64,000 bases of DNA, taken from Triatoma infestans. Lineage: Eukaryota > Arthropoda > Insecta > Hemiptera > Reduviidae. Both the position numbers and the translations under genes were made by a program. Positions within the stretch are counted from its first letter, which is position 1. Each line of letters opens with the position of its first letter. The notes beneath the pieces were generated by a model, which was given only the letters and a program-made list of their open reading frames with translations, was not told the DNA's origin and ran no database searches. Of this stretch, positions 24,201 through 34,975 are shown piece by piece. The stretch spans positions 62,001 to 126,000 of the forward strand of contig JAAEAF010003567.1 of NCBI GenBank assembly GCA_011037195.1. The letters run 5' to 3'.

Positions 24201-25381
24201 GGCTGCAGTGAGCACATGGAAGGCTGATATAATCGTACCACCACAGAACACGAATGGGCTGTGTTGGGACCTAATTCCTGCTATAAATGGGAATTCATTC
24301 ATTTCTGCTTCATCTCCTCCAACTATTCTGGCCTAAAAGTGAGTCTAATTCATTAACATTAAATGAATCTTTTTGAAATAACAAATAAATTATATTTATC
24401 TGATATTTTATCCGTCGTAGCATGCATATTAGTTTTGTTCCTGACCGGTTTCGGATTTTCATGCATCGTCAGACCAAATTCACCAAGTTCGTGTAGAGAG
24501 TTCACTTCAACCAAAATGTTTCACCAACTTCGTGTAGAGAGTTCACTTCAACGAAATGTTTCACCATTCGTGAAGAGAGATCACTTCAACGAAATGTTTC
24601 GAATTTGCTCTGATGATGGATGAAAATCCGAAACCTGTCAGGAACAAAACTAATATGCATGCTACGAATAAAATACCGGATGTTATCCAGCATTGCGGAC
24701 ATTCAGTAAAGTAATGCTTTTGGTTGTAGTTTTTACAGATAAGTTACTGTAGGATCCCATGATGTCCAAATGGAATGTCAAGTATGAACTTTCTACTATT
24801 TTTGGTGGACACCAAATTTGGTGTACTAACTATGAATATAGAGATCTATCACTTTTGTTTGAAACTATTTGTCGGAAATTCATCATTGAGAAAAAGTCAT
24901 TTTATTAATTTTAAATCCTCCCATTGATAAAAAATGAAGATAACAATTAGTAAAAATTATAAGTTTAAAAAAAATTTTCAATTACGGTTTTGTAAACTGC
25001 AATAAGAAAAAGTTGTGTGAGTTTTCAAAAAGTCATTTTTTTGTAGTAAAAAGAAAAAAAAAGAAGATATTTATATTTCATATAATGGAGATAAGTTCAC
25101 GACAATAAAAGTACACTTTTTTTTATCACAACACTTATATGCTTTTAGATGCGGATACCGATTATAATCTAATGTCTAAATTTTAGAGCATAACTTTAAA
25201 ATAGTAACTTATTATAAGTTAATTACAAGATTACCTGATTTTTATTAAGTCGGCCACAAGGGCAACTAGTTCTTCTATCACCAGGAGTCACCCCATATTC
25301 AACCTCATCATCCTCATCAACAACTGACCTTGTAAGCGCAGTTAAAGTTGCCAGGAAATACAAGATAAATTTGTATTTCAT
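21287..25381 (-). CDS. Secreted trypsin-like serine protease (S1 family)
   Basis: Extracellular endopeptidase. Five exons on the minus strand: 25381-25235, 24332-24134, 23403-23209, 23132-22972, 21460-21287 (291 aa). Residues 1-19 (MKYKFILYFLATLTALTRS) form a signal peptide. A short pro-region with CPCG follows; its Cys probably links to the catalytic chain. Activation cleavage falls at ARIVGGDEAE. The triad is His in TAAHC, Asp in FDIALL and Ser in GDSGGP. ADTCQGDSGGP places Asp at the S1 pocket (chymotrypsin position 189), so cleavage after Arg/Lys is expected. No CLIP domain. The protein ends MTGKQF; the last 5 codons overlap a GTAAGC donor-like site after ACCG, so an extra exon is possible. 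Resembles insect secreted proteases of haemolymph or venom glands; its tissue cannot be told from DNA. Confidence 0.88.
21697..22870 (+). pseudogene. Jockey-like retrotransposon ORF1 (gag) relic
   Basis: Lies in the last intron of the protease gene, on the opposite strand. 21697-22098 is an open frame with a basic stretch (KRRKKNSKSN). Past several stops the reading continues with LPPPIKIAKI near 22120. Around 22570-22740 come zinc-knuckle-like words (GYCNHPHRCVRCGGEHSSGN; HPANYRGCKILREL) typical of ORF1 proteins of jockey-type non-LTR elements. Multiple frameshifts and stops; non-functional. No reverse transcriptase part is present. Confidence 0.7.
23404..24133 (-). other. Intron 2 of the protease gene, with a GC-richer patch
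   Basis: 730 bp. The segment 23750-24080 is richer in GC than its surroundings and contains AAGGCGAAGCTGGAGCACG and GTAGGTCGCGGTGGAATGAG. It looks like a structured or repeat-derived sequence, but I could not match it to a known RNA family. The rest is ordinary AT-rich intron. Confidence 0.4.
24441..24473 (-). ncRNA. Hammerhead-like motif, left arm
   Basis: Minus strand: CTGACGA, extra T, stem II GCAT-GAAA-ATCC (one mismatch), GAAA, CCGGTC. Stem I pairing is weak. The GAAACCGGTC block with the ACCGGT palindrome is intact. Confidence 0.55.
24610..24643 (+). ncRNA. Hammerhead-like motif, right arm
   Basis: Plus strand: CTGATGA, extra T, stem II GGAT-GAAA-ATCC (fully paired), GAAA, CCTGTC. Compared with GGGC/GCCC in subfamily A, stem II has changed on both sides with pairing kept, as expected for a selected RNA fold. 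Confidence 0.6.
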
Positions 25382-25454
25382 TTTAATAATTAGTTTTAAT
25401 CCCCTTAAAAAACAAAAAATGATAAAAATTATAAATAAAGTAACAAAGGATATA

Positions 25455-25592
25455 TATATATCCGTCTGTCTGAGCATGCATGAACGTGTAGGATATTTTC
25501 TGAATTTAGAAATTATATATATATAATTGTACATATATACAATTTCTAAACTCAGAAAATATCCTAACGTTCATGCATGCTCAGACGGACTG
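25455..25592. repeat. Palindrome (about 50-bp arms) upstream of the protease gene
   Basis: GTCTGTCTGAGCATGCATGA, then ACGTGTAGGATATTTTCTGA on the left is mirrored by TCAGAAAATATCCTAACGTT, then CATGCATGCTCAGACGG on the right around an AT-rich loop. It begins about 75 bp beyond the protease start codon (25381), in its promoter or 5' UTR region. Probably a small fold-back MITE. Confidence 0.8.
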
Positions 25593-25599
25593 GTATCTA

Positions 25600-26462
25600 T
25601 GTATTTTTAAATTACTTTACTTTCATTTTGTATGTATGAGTGTGTGGTACAAAATTATTTAAAAACTATTAATTAGGTCATTTGTAATATATTTCCTTAA
25701 TTATTATGACGTACATTTTATACGAACTGGAAGCTGAACTGGTTTTTCTGCAGACAAAAATTCGATATAATATACTCAGCAGATATGCTTATTAGATTTT
25801 TGTGATAAATTATTAATTAATTTATATTATTAATTGAATTAACTCCGCTTACAAAGCAAAAAAAAACGTAAATTTTAACTTCAGTGATAGTGATACTATA
25901 AATGGTTCTATGTGGAAGGTTTAAAAATTAAACTAATATAAGATAAAGTTGTATTATTCCGTTAGACGCCACAGAGTAGGTCATAAGCGGTGATTGTATG
26001 AATATAATAACCAATTGTGAACGCAGAAACAAGTCAAGAAAGATTTGAATAAGAGAAAGTTGAGTTTCTTAATTATGACGAAGATGGTTCAAGCTTACAA
26101 ACCTATTCTTATGTTTATTTAAAAAGTCCTATTTAATTTCAGATACCTACAATATTCAAGTTTTTTTTTTATAATAAGTTATAACATTTGCTTACTTTTA
26201 TGAACAAATTTAAGTATATGTGGAACTCATCATTAGCAAATGTATATTATTTGCAAATCCAGGAAATATTATTCAGATATCACCTAGTACTGCCATTAAA
26301 TACGGATACAAAAGTTAATTTAAGGATTGCCAAGATTATATTATATATCGATATCTAATTAGTTGCACTTTATAGATATAGGCGAATAAGATTATTAGTA
26401 AAGGTTTAAATGCTACCCTGTATGACTTTTTTACTCATTTCATTAACATGGAGTATGGGGTG
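25600..26462. other. Intergenic, nothing recognised
   Basis: AT-rich; no frame or repeat that I can identify. Confidence 0.5.
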
Positions 26463-26640
26463 ACAAAGAAAACCGAATTGCTGTAATAGCTCTTCACAAG
26501 CTGGGCAAATCAGCTTCTAAGATTTTTGAAACACTTCTTCTGGTAATAGCATGTGTTGTTTATCCACCATTAATAGCTACAGCAAGACCGAATAAGTGAC
26601 AGATAAAAATTAAATAAAACGAGAGAACCGTATAGAACTG
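26463..26640 (+). pseudogene. Tc1/mariner-type transposase N-terminal relic
   Basis: A broken frame reads ENRIAVIALHKLGKSASKIF, then, after a frame change, YRTIN-like and VTDK words. This fits the helix-turn-helix start of Tc1/mariner transposases. No catalytic part follows. It differs from the 15.3-kb mariner. Confidence 0.5.
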
Positions 26641-26754
26641 ACTGTCCTGGAGATATTTGACGTTAGGCTGCCCTATAAATAAACGTTTCCAGTAAGTATA
26701 CTTTTCAAATAATAAATATAATTATTAATTAGTAAAAATAAATTTGAGAAAACT

Positions 26755-27075
26755 TCCCGTAGAGGGAGTAGATTAGCCGCTCCTGGAAAGTGTCGACCCC
26801 ACGGGTACCAGTCGGCACACGCCACATGATTTACCACTTCTTACACCTACACTATCTCTCTACATTTACACTTCGAAGTGCATCTTACACTTCCTTCTTA
26901 TAGGCCTGGACTAAAATGTATGTAGGTAATACATTTCTCTCTGCCTGTCGTAAGAGGGAACTGAAAGAGACTCTTCCCACCACTCTCCGTGAGGTGAAGA
27001 GTTATTTTTACCTACCTTCCTCGATCCTCTTCCCTGTGTCCCTTTTTATTTTTTTTAAATTGTCTGTGGGGAGGG
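26755..27075. repeat. GC-richer repeat with CTGCCTGTCGTAAGAGG
   Basis: A block of mixed composition (GGTACCAGTCGGCACACGCC; CTGCCTGTCGTAAGAGGGAA) unlike the AT-rich flanks. The 'CCTGTCGTAAGAGG' wording is familiar from 3' regions of arthropod non-LTR elements (from memory), so this may be a retroelement tail. It abuts the SINE at 27080. Confidence 0.4.
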
Positions 27076-27079
27076 ACCA

Positions 27080-27275
27080 AGCCGTATGCTATCCAAAGCC
27101 CTTCTCAGCCCATATAGTTACCCCAAAGTTCGGCGCCTTCTCAGTGCATTGGTGGCCTCCGGACAGTGAGCTGTAAGAGGCTCCTAGGAAGAAAAAATCT
27201 AAGGGCAGCAGCTGGACTCGAACCCGGGACCGCTGCATTGCTAATCCAGCGCGCTACTACTGAGTTAACCCCTTC
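27080..27275 (-). mobile_element. tRNA-derived SINE, family 1 (minus strand)
   Basis: Minus strand: GGGGTTAACTCAGTAGTAGC (A box), GGTCCCGGGTTCGAGTCCAG (B box), then the family body with CTCACTGTCCGGAGGCCACC and GCACTGAGAAGGCGCC. The B box is close to consensus. Part of the body seen in the 14.6-kb copy (ACACTGTCC doublet) is missing. Confidence 0.8.
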
Positions 27276-27279
27276 CCTT

Positions 27280-28938
27280 CCCTTTGTCCCTTTGTTTCTC
27301 CTTAACCCTTTCTGAATGGGTAGGCAAGGCTTGCAGTCGTAGTGAAGACAATTTGTCTAAGAGATGGGAACCCTGCAAATAAAGCCCCTGGTCCTCCAGA
27401 TTGGGGGTTAATGCGTCGGGCCAGCTCCCCGAACATTTCAAAATTGTATCTATGCTTAAAAACCAAATTTTGGTTGAGGAGAACCTCAGTATTGAGAAAA
27501 TCCTGAAAAAAAAATTGTCAATTACGTTTGAGAAAATTACTAACAAGTACATAATATTAAGTTTCACTAAAAGCATTGCTAGTATTCCAAATTTGGAGAG
27601 AATCGGGTAATCTGAAATGTGACATTACAGAATATTTCTGCGTTTTTTATAATTTATTTGAAAAGGCTATAAATTTTAACTTTCTCTTACTAATATAGTA
27701 AGAGGAAGTATTGCGATCGTGCCAGATTTTCGAAATAGAAAATGGTGTGTGTGTGAACAGAATATCTTAAAAACGAAAAGTCGCTCAAACTGGGTATTCT
27801 GTTTAGGTATACCACCGCATCAGACACGAAGATTTCGGGCAAAATCCATCAACGATTTAGTACGACTTTACTAAATGGATTTTTTCATTTTTTGTTTTTT
27901 TCTTGAAATGATTTTATGATTATTCAAAATGCTTAGTTCGGAAGAAGAGTTTGTCAATGAAATTATTTGACTCCATCAGAAAAGGGAACAATCGTTACTG
28001 AACACCCAGAAAAAGAGAATGTAATGGAAGCCGTTTCTGCCATCAAAAAAGCTCCAGTCTAATAAAAGCGATGGTGAAAAACCTCAGAGACTTGTTATGC
28101 GAAAGTGCAGATTTTCATAAAGTTAAACCTTTGGGCCGAATAATGTCTTGAGTGGTTTTAGACCAGATTCTCATATTTCCTCATTATAATGATGCTACGG
28201 CCACCCTGATTTTGTCTTATGATTTCTATTAATAGGGTTTTAGGAGTTTCCGGGTAGTCTAGTGGCTGGCGTCCTCGTCCGAACGGAGGGTCGATACGTT
28301 GGGGCTCTTAACAAACTTTTTTATTCAGCGATTACAATTAGTTGCGGACTTGGTAGGAACTGCGGTGTCCTGACCACATATCTCCTAATAAACAATTTTG
28401 TCAACTTGCTAACTTTGGTCATTATTCATTCCTAAGATGTATGAACATCCGAAACGATAGCTATAAGAATCAGAAACAGGCTGATCAAAATCTCCTTCTC
28501 CTGAACCTTAGACATAGAGCAGTTTAGTAAACGAAACTAGAATGGAGTGGCCTGACTAGAAGGCTTTTTGAAGCCTTTTAAGAAATTAAAATGCCCGCCA
28601 CTGAAGTATCTAAGAGATAGATTGATTCAACCAGATTTTGAGCTGTCAACTGAAAAATACATCCATTTTTATTAGGCATTCTGTAAATTAATAGGAACTA
28701 ATTTCGAGTGAAGAAATTATTTTTAATCTGTAAGTTGTTCTGAAATGAAGAACAAAATTTTTAGTTTATTGCACGTCATTAAATAATCTCCATTAATAAT
28801 CAAGTAGTTCAGAACTTGTGATGGCTGGCGTGTTTGTTTAAGGATTTTGAATTGAGAAAGTAGCAAAAGTATGATTAGTTTATTTTAAAAAAAACCATAC
28901 TATTTTTTTCAAAATGATATATTATTGACAAAAAAATA
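27280..28938. other. Intergenic before DCPS; scattered repeat traces
   Basis: Contains a copy of the 'GAGGAAGTATTGCGATCG' repeat (27675-27770), a tRNA-like patch (28243-28300, listed separately) and a decayed hammerhead-like word (28432-28465: TAAGATGTATGAACATCCG, then AAACGATAG). The open frames at 27265-27610 have no domain and are not called as genes. Confidence 0.45.
28243..28305 (+). repeat. tRNA-like sequence, probably SINE head
   Basis: GGGTAGTCTAGTGGCTGGCG resembles an A box and GGAGGGTCGATACG a poor B box. The acceptor and T arms do not close, so I do not call a tRNA gene. Confidence 0.35.
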
Positions 28939-31900
28939 ATGAATATTAGAAGAATTATAAGACAGACAATATTTCCGCTTTATTGTAAACTGCAATTACA
29001 AGTTACGAACAAGGTTAATTTACTTGGTAGTTGTGTTTGTCTCGGCAACATGAATTGTACAGATAGTAAAAGGTTCAAACCAAACGATTGTAATGAAAAA
29101 GATGCTCAGCATGGAATAAATGATTTATCTATCTTTAGGTTTGTGCGAATTCTGGCGGATCACGGTCAGCGTAAAACTGTATGTGTAGAAGGAACCCTAA
29201 AAGATAGAGAGGGCAAGGCTATTTTGTGGCTAGAAAAGTTACCGTTTAGTGAAGAATCTGTTAAATCGTTGTGCACAAATAGATCTTTATTACATAGGGA
29301 GTTTTTAAATGACATTTATGGGAGTTATACATGTAAAACCGATCCAGATATAAATGGTTAGTTTCTTTGATTAAACTCTTATATTTACTTATTGTGACTA
29401 ATGTGTACTTTTTTTCCAGTTATTAAAGCTACTATTATTTATCCTGCAACCGATCAGCATATTGCCAAATTTGAAGATAAACCATTTCATATTATTGAAG
29501 AGACTCCAGAATTATATAACCATGTAACTCTACCATATATTTTGAAAGAACAGTTTGACATTCAGGTAAAAGTTGATTTGCAATTTTTTACAAAAAAAAA
29601 AGAAAAGAAGTGATTATTGTTGCTGCTAAGTTGATCTTACTTTTCATCTCATTATATATATTCTATGCGTTTGATTTAGTGGGTTTATAATGTATTAGAG
29701 CATAAACATGAAACAGAGAGAATAGTATTTGAAGACGAAGATCCTAATACAGGATTTGTTTTACTACCTGATTTAAAGTGGAATGGTAAGCAAACTGAAG
29801 ATTTATATTTATTAGCTCTGGTTCGTCCCCGAAGTATTAAATCTTTAAGGGATCTCTCTGCAGAGCATTTACCGTTGTTAAGAAACATCCTGAACAAGGG
29901 CACTGTAAGTTTATATTTCAATTCTTTCAATTATATTATTGGCTGACATACTTCTGTTTAAAATGTTATTATTTAGAGGGTTCTTAAGATTCAAGATTAA
30001 GGACAAATGGGGTTATTTAAGAAAGTGAAAGTTTTTGAAGTTTGCTATTAGTTTCTAATCAATTCTTCTTTTTATTTAAAGCAAGCTATAGCAAAAAAGT
30101 ACAACCTTCCAAAGAGCCAGCTTAGGATTTATATCCACTATCAACCAACTTTTTATCATCTTCATGTACACTTTACATATCTCAAGTACGAAGCTCCAGG
30201 TAAAGTACACATCTGTTATCTTAGTTTGCATAATGCTAGTAGTTAAGAAGTAATGAATAGATAAAGCCAAACTGATAAGACGTGTCGGTTATATGCCCCA
30301 CTTAGATAGAGTGTTTGCTTATTAGGGCACATTAACGTTCTATTAATATCTATAGGGTAGGCTTTTTATTTGTATATTTATGCAGTTCCATTCATTGGGG
30401 GATGAACTTGTTCGCGTCCGAGATTGTTCTCATGTGCCCCCAGGATATCCAACTAAACGAACAGCATCAATCGCCAACGCAGCTTAGTTCTTTTATGCTG
30501 GGCCGCGCGACGGTGAATGACTGAATAGCCGAATCCTGGCATAGGAAAAAAAAATTCTTTGTTGTTCTACAAGAAGTTACTAAAAGATAAGATTCATTAA
30601 AGCAAAAAAATTAAGGATTGGTCTGGATAAAAAATAAATAAAAAAGTACTTAAGAGACAGCATTTCTGTAAATTGGTTATATTATGGAATGGATATAATA
30701 ACATTTCTATGAAAGAGAAATGTAATATAATGGATCCACAAGAATATCAAGCTTTTAGGTGAAACACACTTGTTTGAAACTTTTCGGAAAATTAATACGT
30801 ACAGATACAATTTGAGCTTAAGCTCTGTATATCATACTGTTTACTTGAATTTCATTTCTAGAAATAGAACTATGAATTCCTCTAAGGAAAAAAAATTTGA
30901 TTTTAAGAAATGGTCTGTGTGTACAACAAAACGAAAAAGCAGAAAGATTCAAACATATTTCATTTTGGTACAGGCATGGATCTGGTAACGGATTCGGCCA
31001 AAATCGATTAACTGGTACATTTTATTGAAGGTATTTTTCACTTTTAGTGTTCTCAAACACGGCGCCAATATTTTCAGAGTGAAATTGTCAGGTAGCACAA
31101 TTCAGAGTCACATATTCCACGTTCTCACAAATGGTTTAACCAGGTATTTTTATGGGCGATGATCACAAAATAGTCTGTTTTTGCGATGTTTCTGGCCTAG
31201 CAAAGCACTGATCTCAACCACTTAATGGTATACTACTACACATGGAACGGTCTACAACTTAGAAGTTGAGAAATATAGAAAGAGAATTTTAGTATAATGG
31301 TACGTTTAGATCTGACATTTATTGCAAGAAATTTCTGTCGGACAGTAAGTGTCGCTAATGTAAACGGTACGAAATTTCTGTCTGATATAAGTAGTTCAAA
31401 TGTCAGTAACATGTGTCCTACACATCTATATACGTAGGTATAAACACTATTACATACAAGTTCAAACTCGCCTGACAAAAATTGCTTTAGTTTAGAAATA
31501 AGTGTCGGTGCATTTAGTTTAACATGGGTGAGCAGCGAGAGTGGGTGAAAAGAGAAGTCGAAGAATTAATCGACATGTATCGTAACAAATCCGAATAATG
31601 GGACTTATTTGCATATTGGTATTCGGAACAAGTGACTCAAACTTGCATAAGAGTCACCTGTAAATATACTTATATTTAAAACAATAAAGAATTTATATAA
31701 TTAGCCATTTTATCAATCAACCGAACCTACTTACCCAATGGTAAAAACCGTAAATTTACAGCAAGTCTTTCGCGTACAATAATAGCTGTTCTGAATTTCG
31801 TATCTTGCTTGCTTACAATAGGCCAAATTTTACTAGCTTGCTTTTCGAAATGAGATGGTTTCATTCTTACAAAATTTGTGAATTGTGTTGGATCGTAAGT

Positions 31901-34649
31901 TCAGACATTAACTGATTGTATGCACCTTGTTTTTCACGTCTCAAAATCCACACAGAACGCTTTTTCTTCTTTTTTTCTAATAACCCCAGAATAATTACGA
32001 GCTGCAATTTTTCTTTTTGATGCCTTCATCGTCAAATGACCGTCTGACAGTAATCTGATTTTTTGCAATGAAAGAAATGTATAGGCTACAAGTACCAGGT
32101 GTAAACTGTTAAGACATTTGTGCAATGGCACAAAATTTTGACGGTGCCGTACACATATCCATGCTACAAATATCACGTAATTTCTGTCACAATGTAAACA
32201 CTGAACATAACTTACTGTCCGACACTTGACATAAGTGTCTGGATAGAAGACGTACCCTAAGTGCTTCATACCAGAGTTTTCGTAACACAAATAATTGTGC
32301 TCTTTTTTCTTTCCACTATTGGTCACATCTCTTAGCAATTCTAGTGCTTGAATTATTTTTTTGGCACCTTTTATAATCCTTAGTTCTTCATTCTTGATAA
32401 CGTCTGTTGTATTTATAAGTATTATATTGTGCAGCCAAGACACTAGCAGTTCGATTCTTATTCCTTGACTAGTCTCTACCCTCTTAGGCGAGATTGTTTA
32501 AAAAAAAAGTGATTGCTGGATGCACGAATAAAAACAGTAGATCAGAAGTACCATTTTACATGATACGCACATGTGTATTTTATAACAAGAGGCATGAACG
32601 ATTTCCAAGTTAAAAATACTATAGGTATATATGTAGTCAATTTTGCAGACAGTTTTTCACACATGTTTTTTAAACATATAAATAAATTTACATAAACGTG
32701 ATAAATGAGTAAAGTAGAAATTGTAGAGATGCGCAGATGCAAGAGAATATTTGTGTGTAGTTAATTACAGTGGTCTGAGGTAAGGTAAAAAATATCCACA
32801 CGCAATAGTTGCATACATCAAGCACTTCTGCAACTCTATTAAAATTTTATTTAATTTTTACAAATTCTCTTAAAAATTGTACTTCAGTTTTAGTCGCTGC
32901 GGTAATTTTTGTAACACTTTTAAGTAGGCCTGAACATCAAAAAGTTGGTTTCGTACTTATTCAAATAAAAGTGGTCGACCTAAATTGACCTGTGGGCAAT
33001 TGTTGGGTTCGAAGGCTTAGAGCAGATGTTCCCAAACTTAGTTGGCCTACCGCCCCACTTTCCAATAAAAAATTACTCAGCGCCCGTCTGAAAATTTACC
33101 TTCTCTTAGCGAAAAAACAGAAAGATGCAGTGTCATATTTGCTCGTAATAACTAATCGCGGTGATTTAAGATTGTTGCTGACAAAGATAGAGCCGAATAT
33201 TTATATAAATTATAAATGTATATATTATACTCTTGAGACCATAAAATTATACCTCGGAGTCGCCAGTTTGCCTCCCGCGTGTAACTACTAAATTTATATA
33301 AAATTATAGAAATTGCCATAATAACATTCGCATTACACAGAAAATTACAAAAACAAAGGATAATATTAAAATAAAAATCACGAATAACCTTAAAAATAAT
33401 TCCAGATGAAGAATGAAACTATTGCGATGCTATTAATCTGTAAAATATTCGGCTCTTACTTTGTCAGCAACAATTTTAAATCATCGCAATTAGTTATTAG
33501 GGGTTTCATTTCAAAGGATGCAATGGCATACTTAATTACCATTGAATTCAAAATAGGTACGTAATTGCAATTGAATTTATTTCATTGTATGCAATGGCAT
33601 ACAAACAGTTAACGCCATATAAAAAAAGATGTAAAACTACTGAAGTATTTGATATTTATTAAGAAACTGAAGTACTTCCACCCACCACGGCTTCCTATGT
33701 TGCTCAACAGATGAAACTACGAACGGTTTTTTGAAATTATATTCTCTTTCAACCTTCAATTTTATCTGGGGATTCTCCCGCCCCTCTGAAACGCCCACCA
33801 GAGGATGTTATCGCCCACTTTAGGAATCACTAGCCTAGAGCATCTCCACAGTTAAGGAAGGCGAGTGGTCAGTAAAACAAAAGTATTATAATAATTGACA
33901 TGGTGATTGCTGCCCATCTTGTAAAGACAACTGACTCGGCGATTTTCTAGTTACTTTTGCAAGTTACTGGGCCCTTCGTCTCGCAGACCAGTTGAAACCG
34001 GCTTTATTTTCGATTGTTTATTTCCAATAGTCGGGTTAAACAAATATAATGAACTTTGTTCTTCCTTATTCTGTTCACGATGGTAAATTCTTTTTCTCTC
34101 AAGTTAAATGGATAAACCACTTTCGATTTTTTTTAAAAATTTTATATATATGTATGCAATTTATCAAGTTCTATAATGCATCTTGAATTTAAGAAAACAT
34201 AAGTTTAAAATTAATCTTAAAAGAATGTTGCAGTTTCTACAGAGGTATGCCAATAGGAAGTTATTCTTGTCATACTAGAAGTGGATGATATACTGATCAC
34301 TTTTAAGAAGATTAATGCGAATTAAAACAATAAATTAATGCTTCAAAATTTAATCTCTATTAAATTTGTTTTCCTAATTATTCTTACTAACTTTTTTTCA
34401 GGTATATTTACGGAGAAATCTCATTTATTGAGTTCAGTAATTAACAACATCGAACTGTTACCTGATTATTATCAGAAAGCAACTTTGTCATTTGTCCTTC
34501 GTGAAGGTGAAAATCTTTTGCCCCTAATTAATGAATATATAAAAAAGGTTTGTATTGTTTTTTGCATAAATCCTCTTCTTGACTCTTTAAGTAAAATTGT
34601 TTTTCATCGACTTCTTGAATATTTTATAAGTATGAATTCTAAACTTTAG
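28939..34649 (+). CDS. DCPS: Scavenger mRNA decapping enzyme DcpS (m7GpppX diphosphatase)
   Basis: Hydrolyses the m7GpppN cap left after 3'-to-5' mRNA decay. Five exons: 28939-29356, 29420-29565, 29680-29904, 30082-30199, 34402-34649 (384 aa from the first ATG). The C-terminal HIT domain carries [14 protein letters not shown], with the HxHxH triad at about residues 289-293 and the middle His as nucleophile. EAPG, then [15 protein letters not shown] and [12 protein letters not shown] match the family's end. A second in-frame ATG at 29050 gives 347 aa, close to the usual length of about 340. The 37-residue extension before it is basic and almost free of acidic residues. After EYIKK the frame reads through an AAG|GTTTGT donor-like site and gains about 34 unusual residues, so the true end may be near 34549 or in a short unseen exon. 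Intron 4 (4.2 kb) is full of transposon relics. Confidence 0.93.
31524..31665 (+). pseudogene. MADF/Myb-like protein of the Harbinger element, relic
   Basis: Starts [20 protein letters not shown], then NKSE, a stop, then WDLFAYWY. This is the beginning of a MADF/Myb-SANT-like DNA-binding domain such as Harbinger elements encode beside their transposase. Truncated by the stop and by lack of a downstream half. Confidence 0.6.
31725..31995 (-). pseudogene. Harbinger (HARBI1-like) transposase N-terminal relic
   Basis: Minus strand, across frameshifts: [24 protein letters not shown], then [25 protein letters not shown] and [13 protein letters not shown]. These are the conserved N-terminal words of HARBI1/PIF transposases. 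The catalytic DDE domain is missing. A longer minus frame at 32443-31934 mostly reads element ends and flank and is not a gene. Confidence 0.7.
32869..32980 (+). repeat. Dispersed repeat, also at 37.0 kb
   Basis: AACACTTTTAAGTAGGCCTG, then TACTTATTCAAATAAAAGTG recurs with small changes at 37007-37115 (intron of the hnRNP U-like gene). Length about 110 bp, non-coding. It shares AAATAAAAGTG with the 5.6-kb family and may be part of it. Confidence 0.6.
33015..33840. mobile_element. Non-autonomous hAT element (MITE-like), about 0.8 kb
   Basis: 8-bp duplications GCTTAGAG (33015-33022) and GCCTAGAG (33833-33840) differ by one base. The ends are CAGATGTTCCCAAACTTAG on the left and, reading inward on the other strand, TAGTGATTCCTAAAGTGGG. 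No transposase frame. Inside, a roughly 50-bp inverted repeat (GGTGATTTAAGATTGTTGCT, then GACAAAG on the left, complemented near 33445-33495) would fold back. Words such as ATGCAATGGCATAC repeat twice. Confidence 0.75.
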
Positions 34650-34975
34650 GGATTGATATCTTTGGTCAAAAGAAGAAAAAAATACTCCTTAGGTATAATT
34701 ATAAGTCGTATCTGAGAGATTAAAATTTTTATTAAAATACATGGGAAAAGATTGTTGTAATTTTGTTTATCTGATTTTCTAAGATGGATTTATATTTTCT
34801 GTAATGCATAAAATGAACCTTCTTGAATTGAATGTAGTTTCAGAATTGCGCACTTTATTTTGTTCAAATATAAAAATCGAAGATAATGTTTTAGATGTCA
34901 GGTGCAAACTTTATTTCTTTAATATTTTTTTTCTAATGTATTTTTGTGTAAATCTTTTTAATATCATGAGAAGGG

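Larger units (their letters stand above)
24405..24675. mobile_element. Fold-back element, subfamily B, hammerhead in each arm
   Basis: The outer arms are inverted repeats: left GTAGCATGCATATTAGTTTT and GTTCCTGACCGGTTTCGG, right the complement ending in AAAACTAATATGCATGCTAC. Between them lie three tandem units of about 40 bp (TTCGTGTAGAGAGTTCACTT, then CAACGAAATGTTTC; 24481-24606). It inserts between exons 1 and 2 of the protease gene. The unit and outer tail recur at 19.9 and 61.5 kb. Confidence 0.75.
31295..32260. mobile_element. PIF/Harbinger transposon, internally deleted
   Basis: TAA duplications (31295-31297 and 32258-32260) flank ends that start TGGTACG and GGGTACG (complement of CGTACCC). 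A shared TGTCGGACAGTAAGT block lies about 40 bp in from each end. A 3-bp TAA target duplication is the mark of this superfamily. Inside are two divergent relics: a MADF/Myb-like start (plus) and a transposase N-terminus (minus), the usual two-gene arrangement. The element is about 960 bp and lies in DCPS intron 4. Confidence 0.8.

Noticed and set aside
24481..24606. CRISPR-like array
   Set aside because: Three imperfect adjacent units without spacers, inside a eukaryotic fold-back element.
31934..32443. 169-codon minus-strand gene in DCPS intron 4
   Set aside because: It runs across the end of the Harbinger element into flank; only the last part resembles transposase, in another frame.
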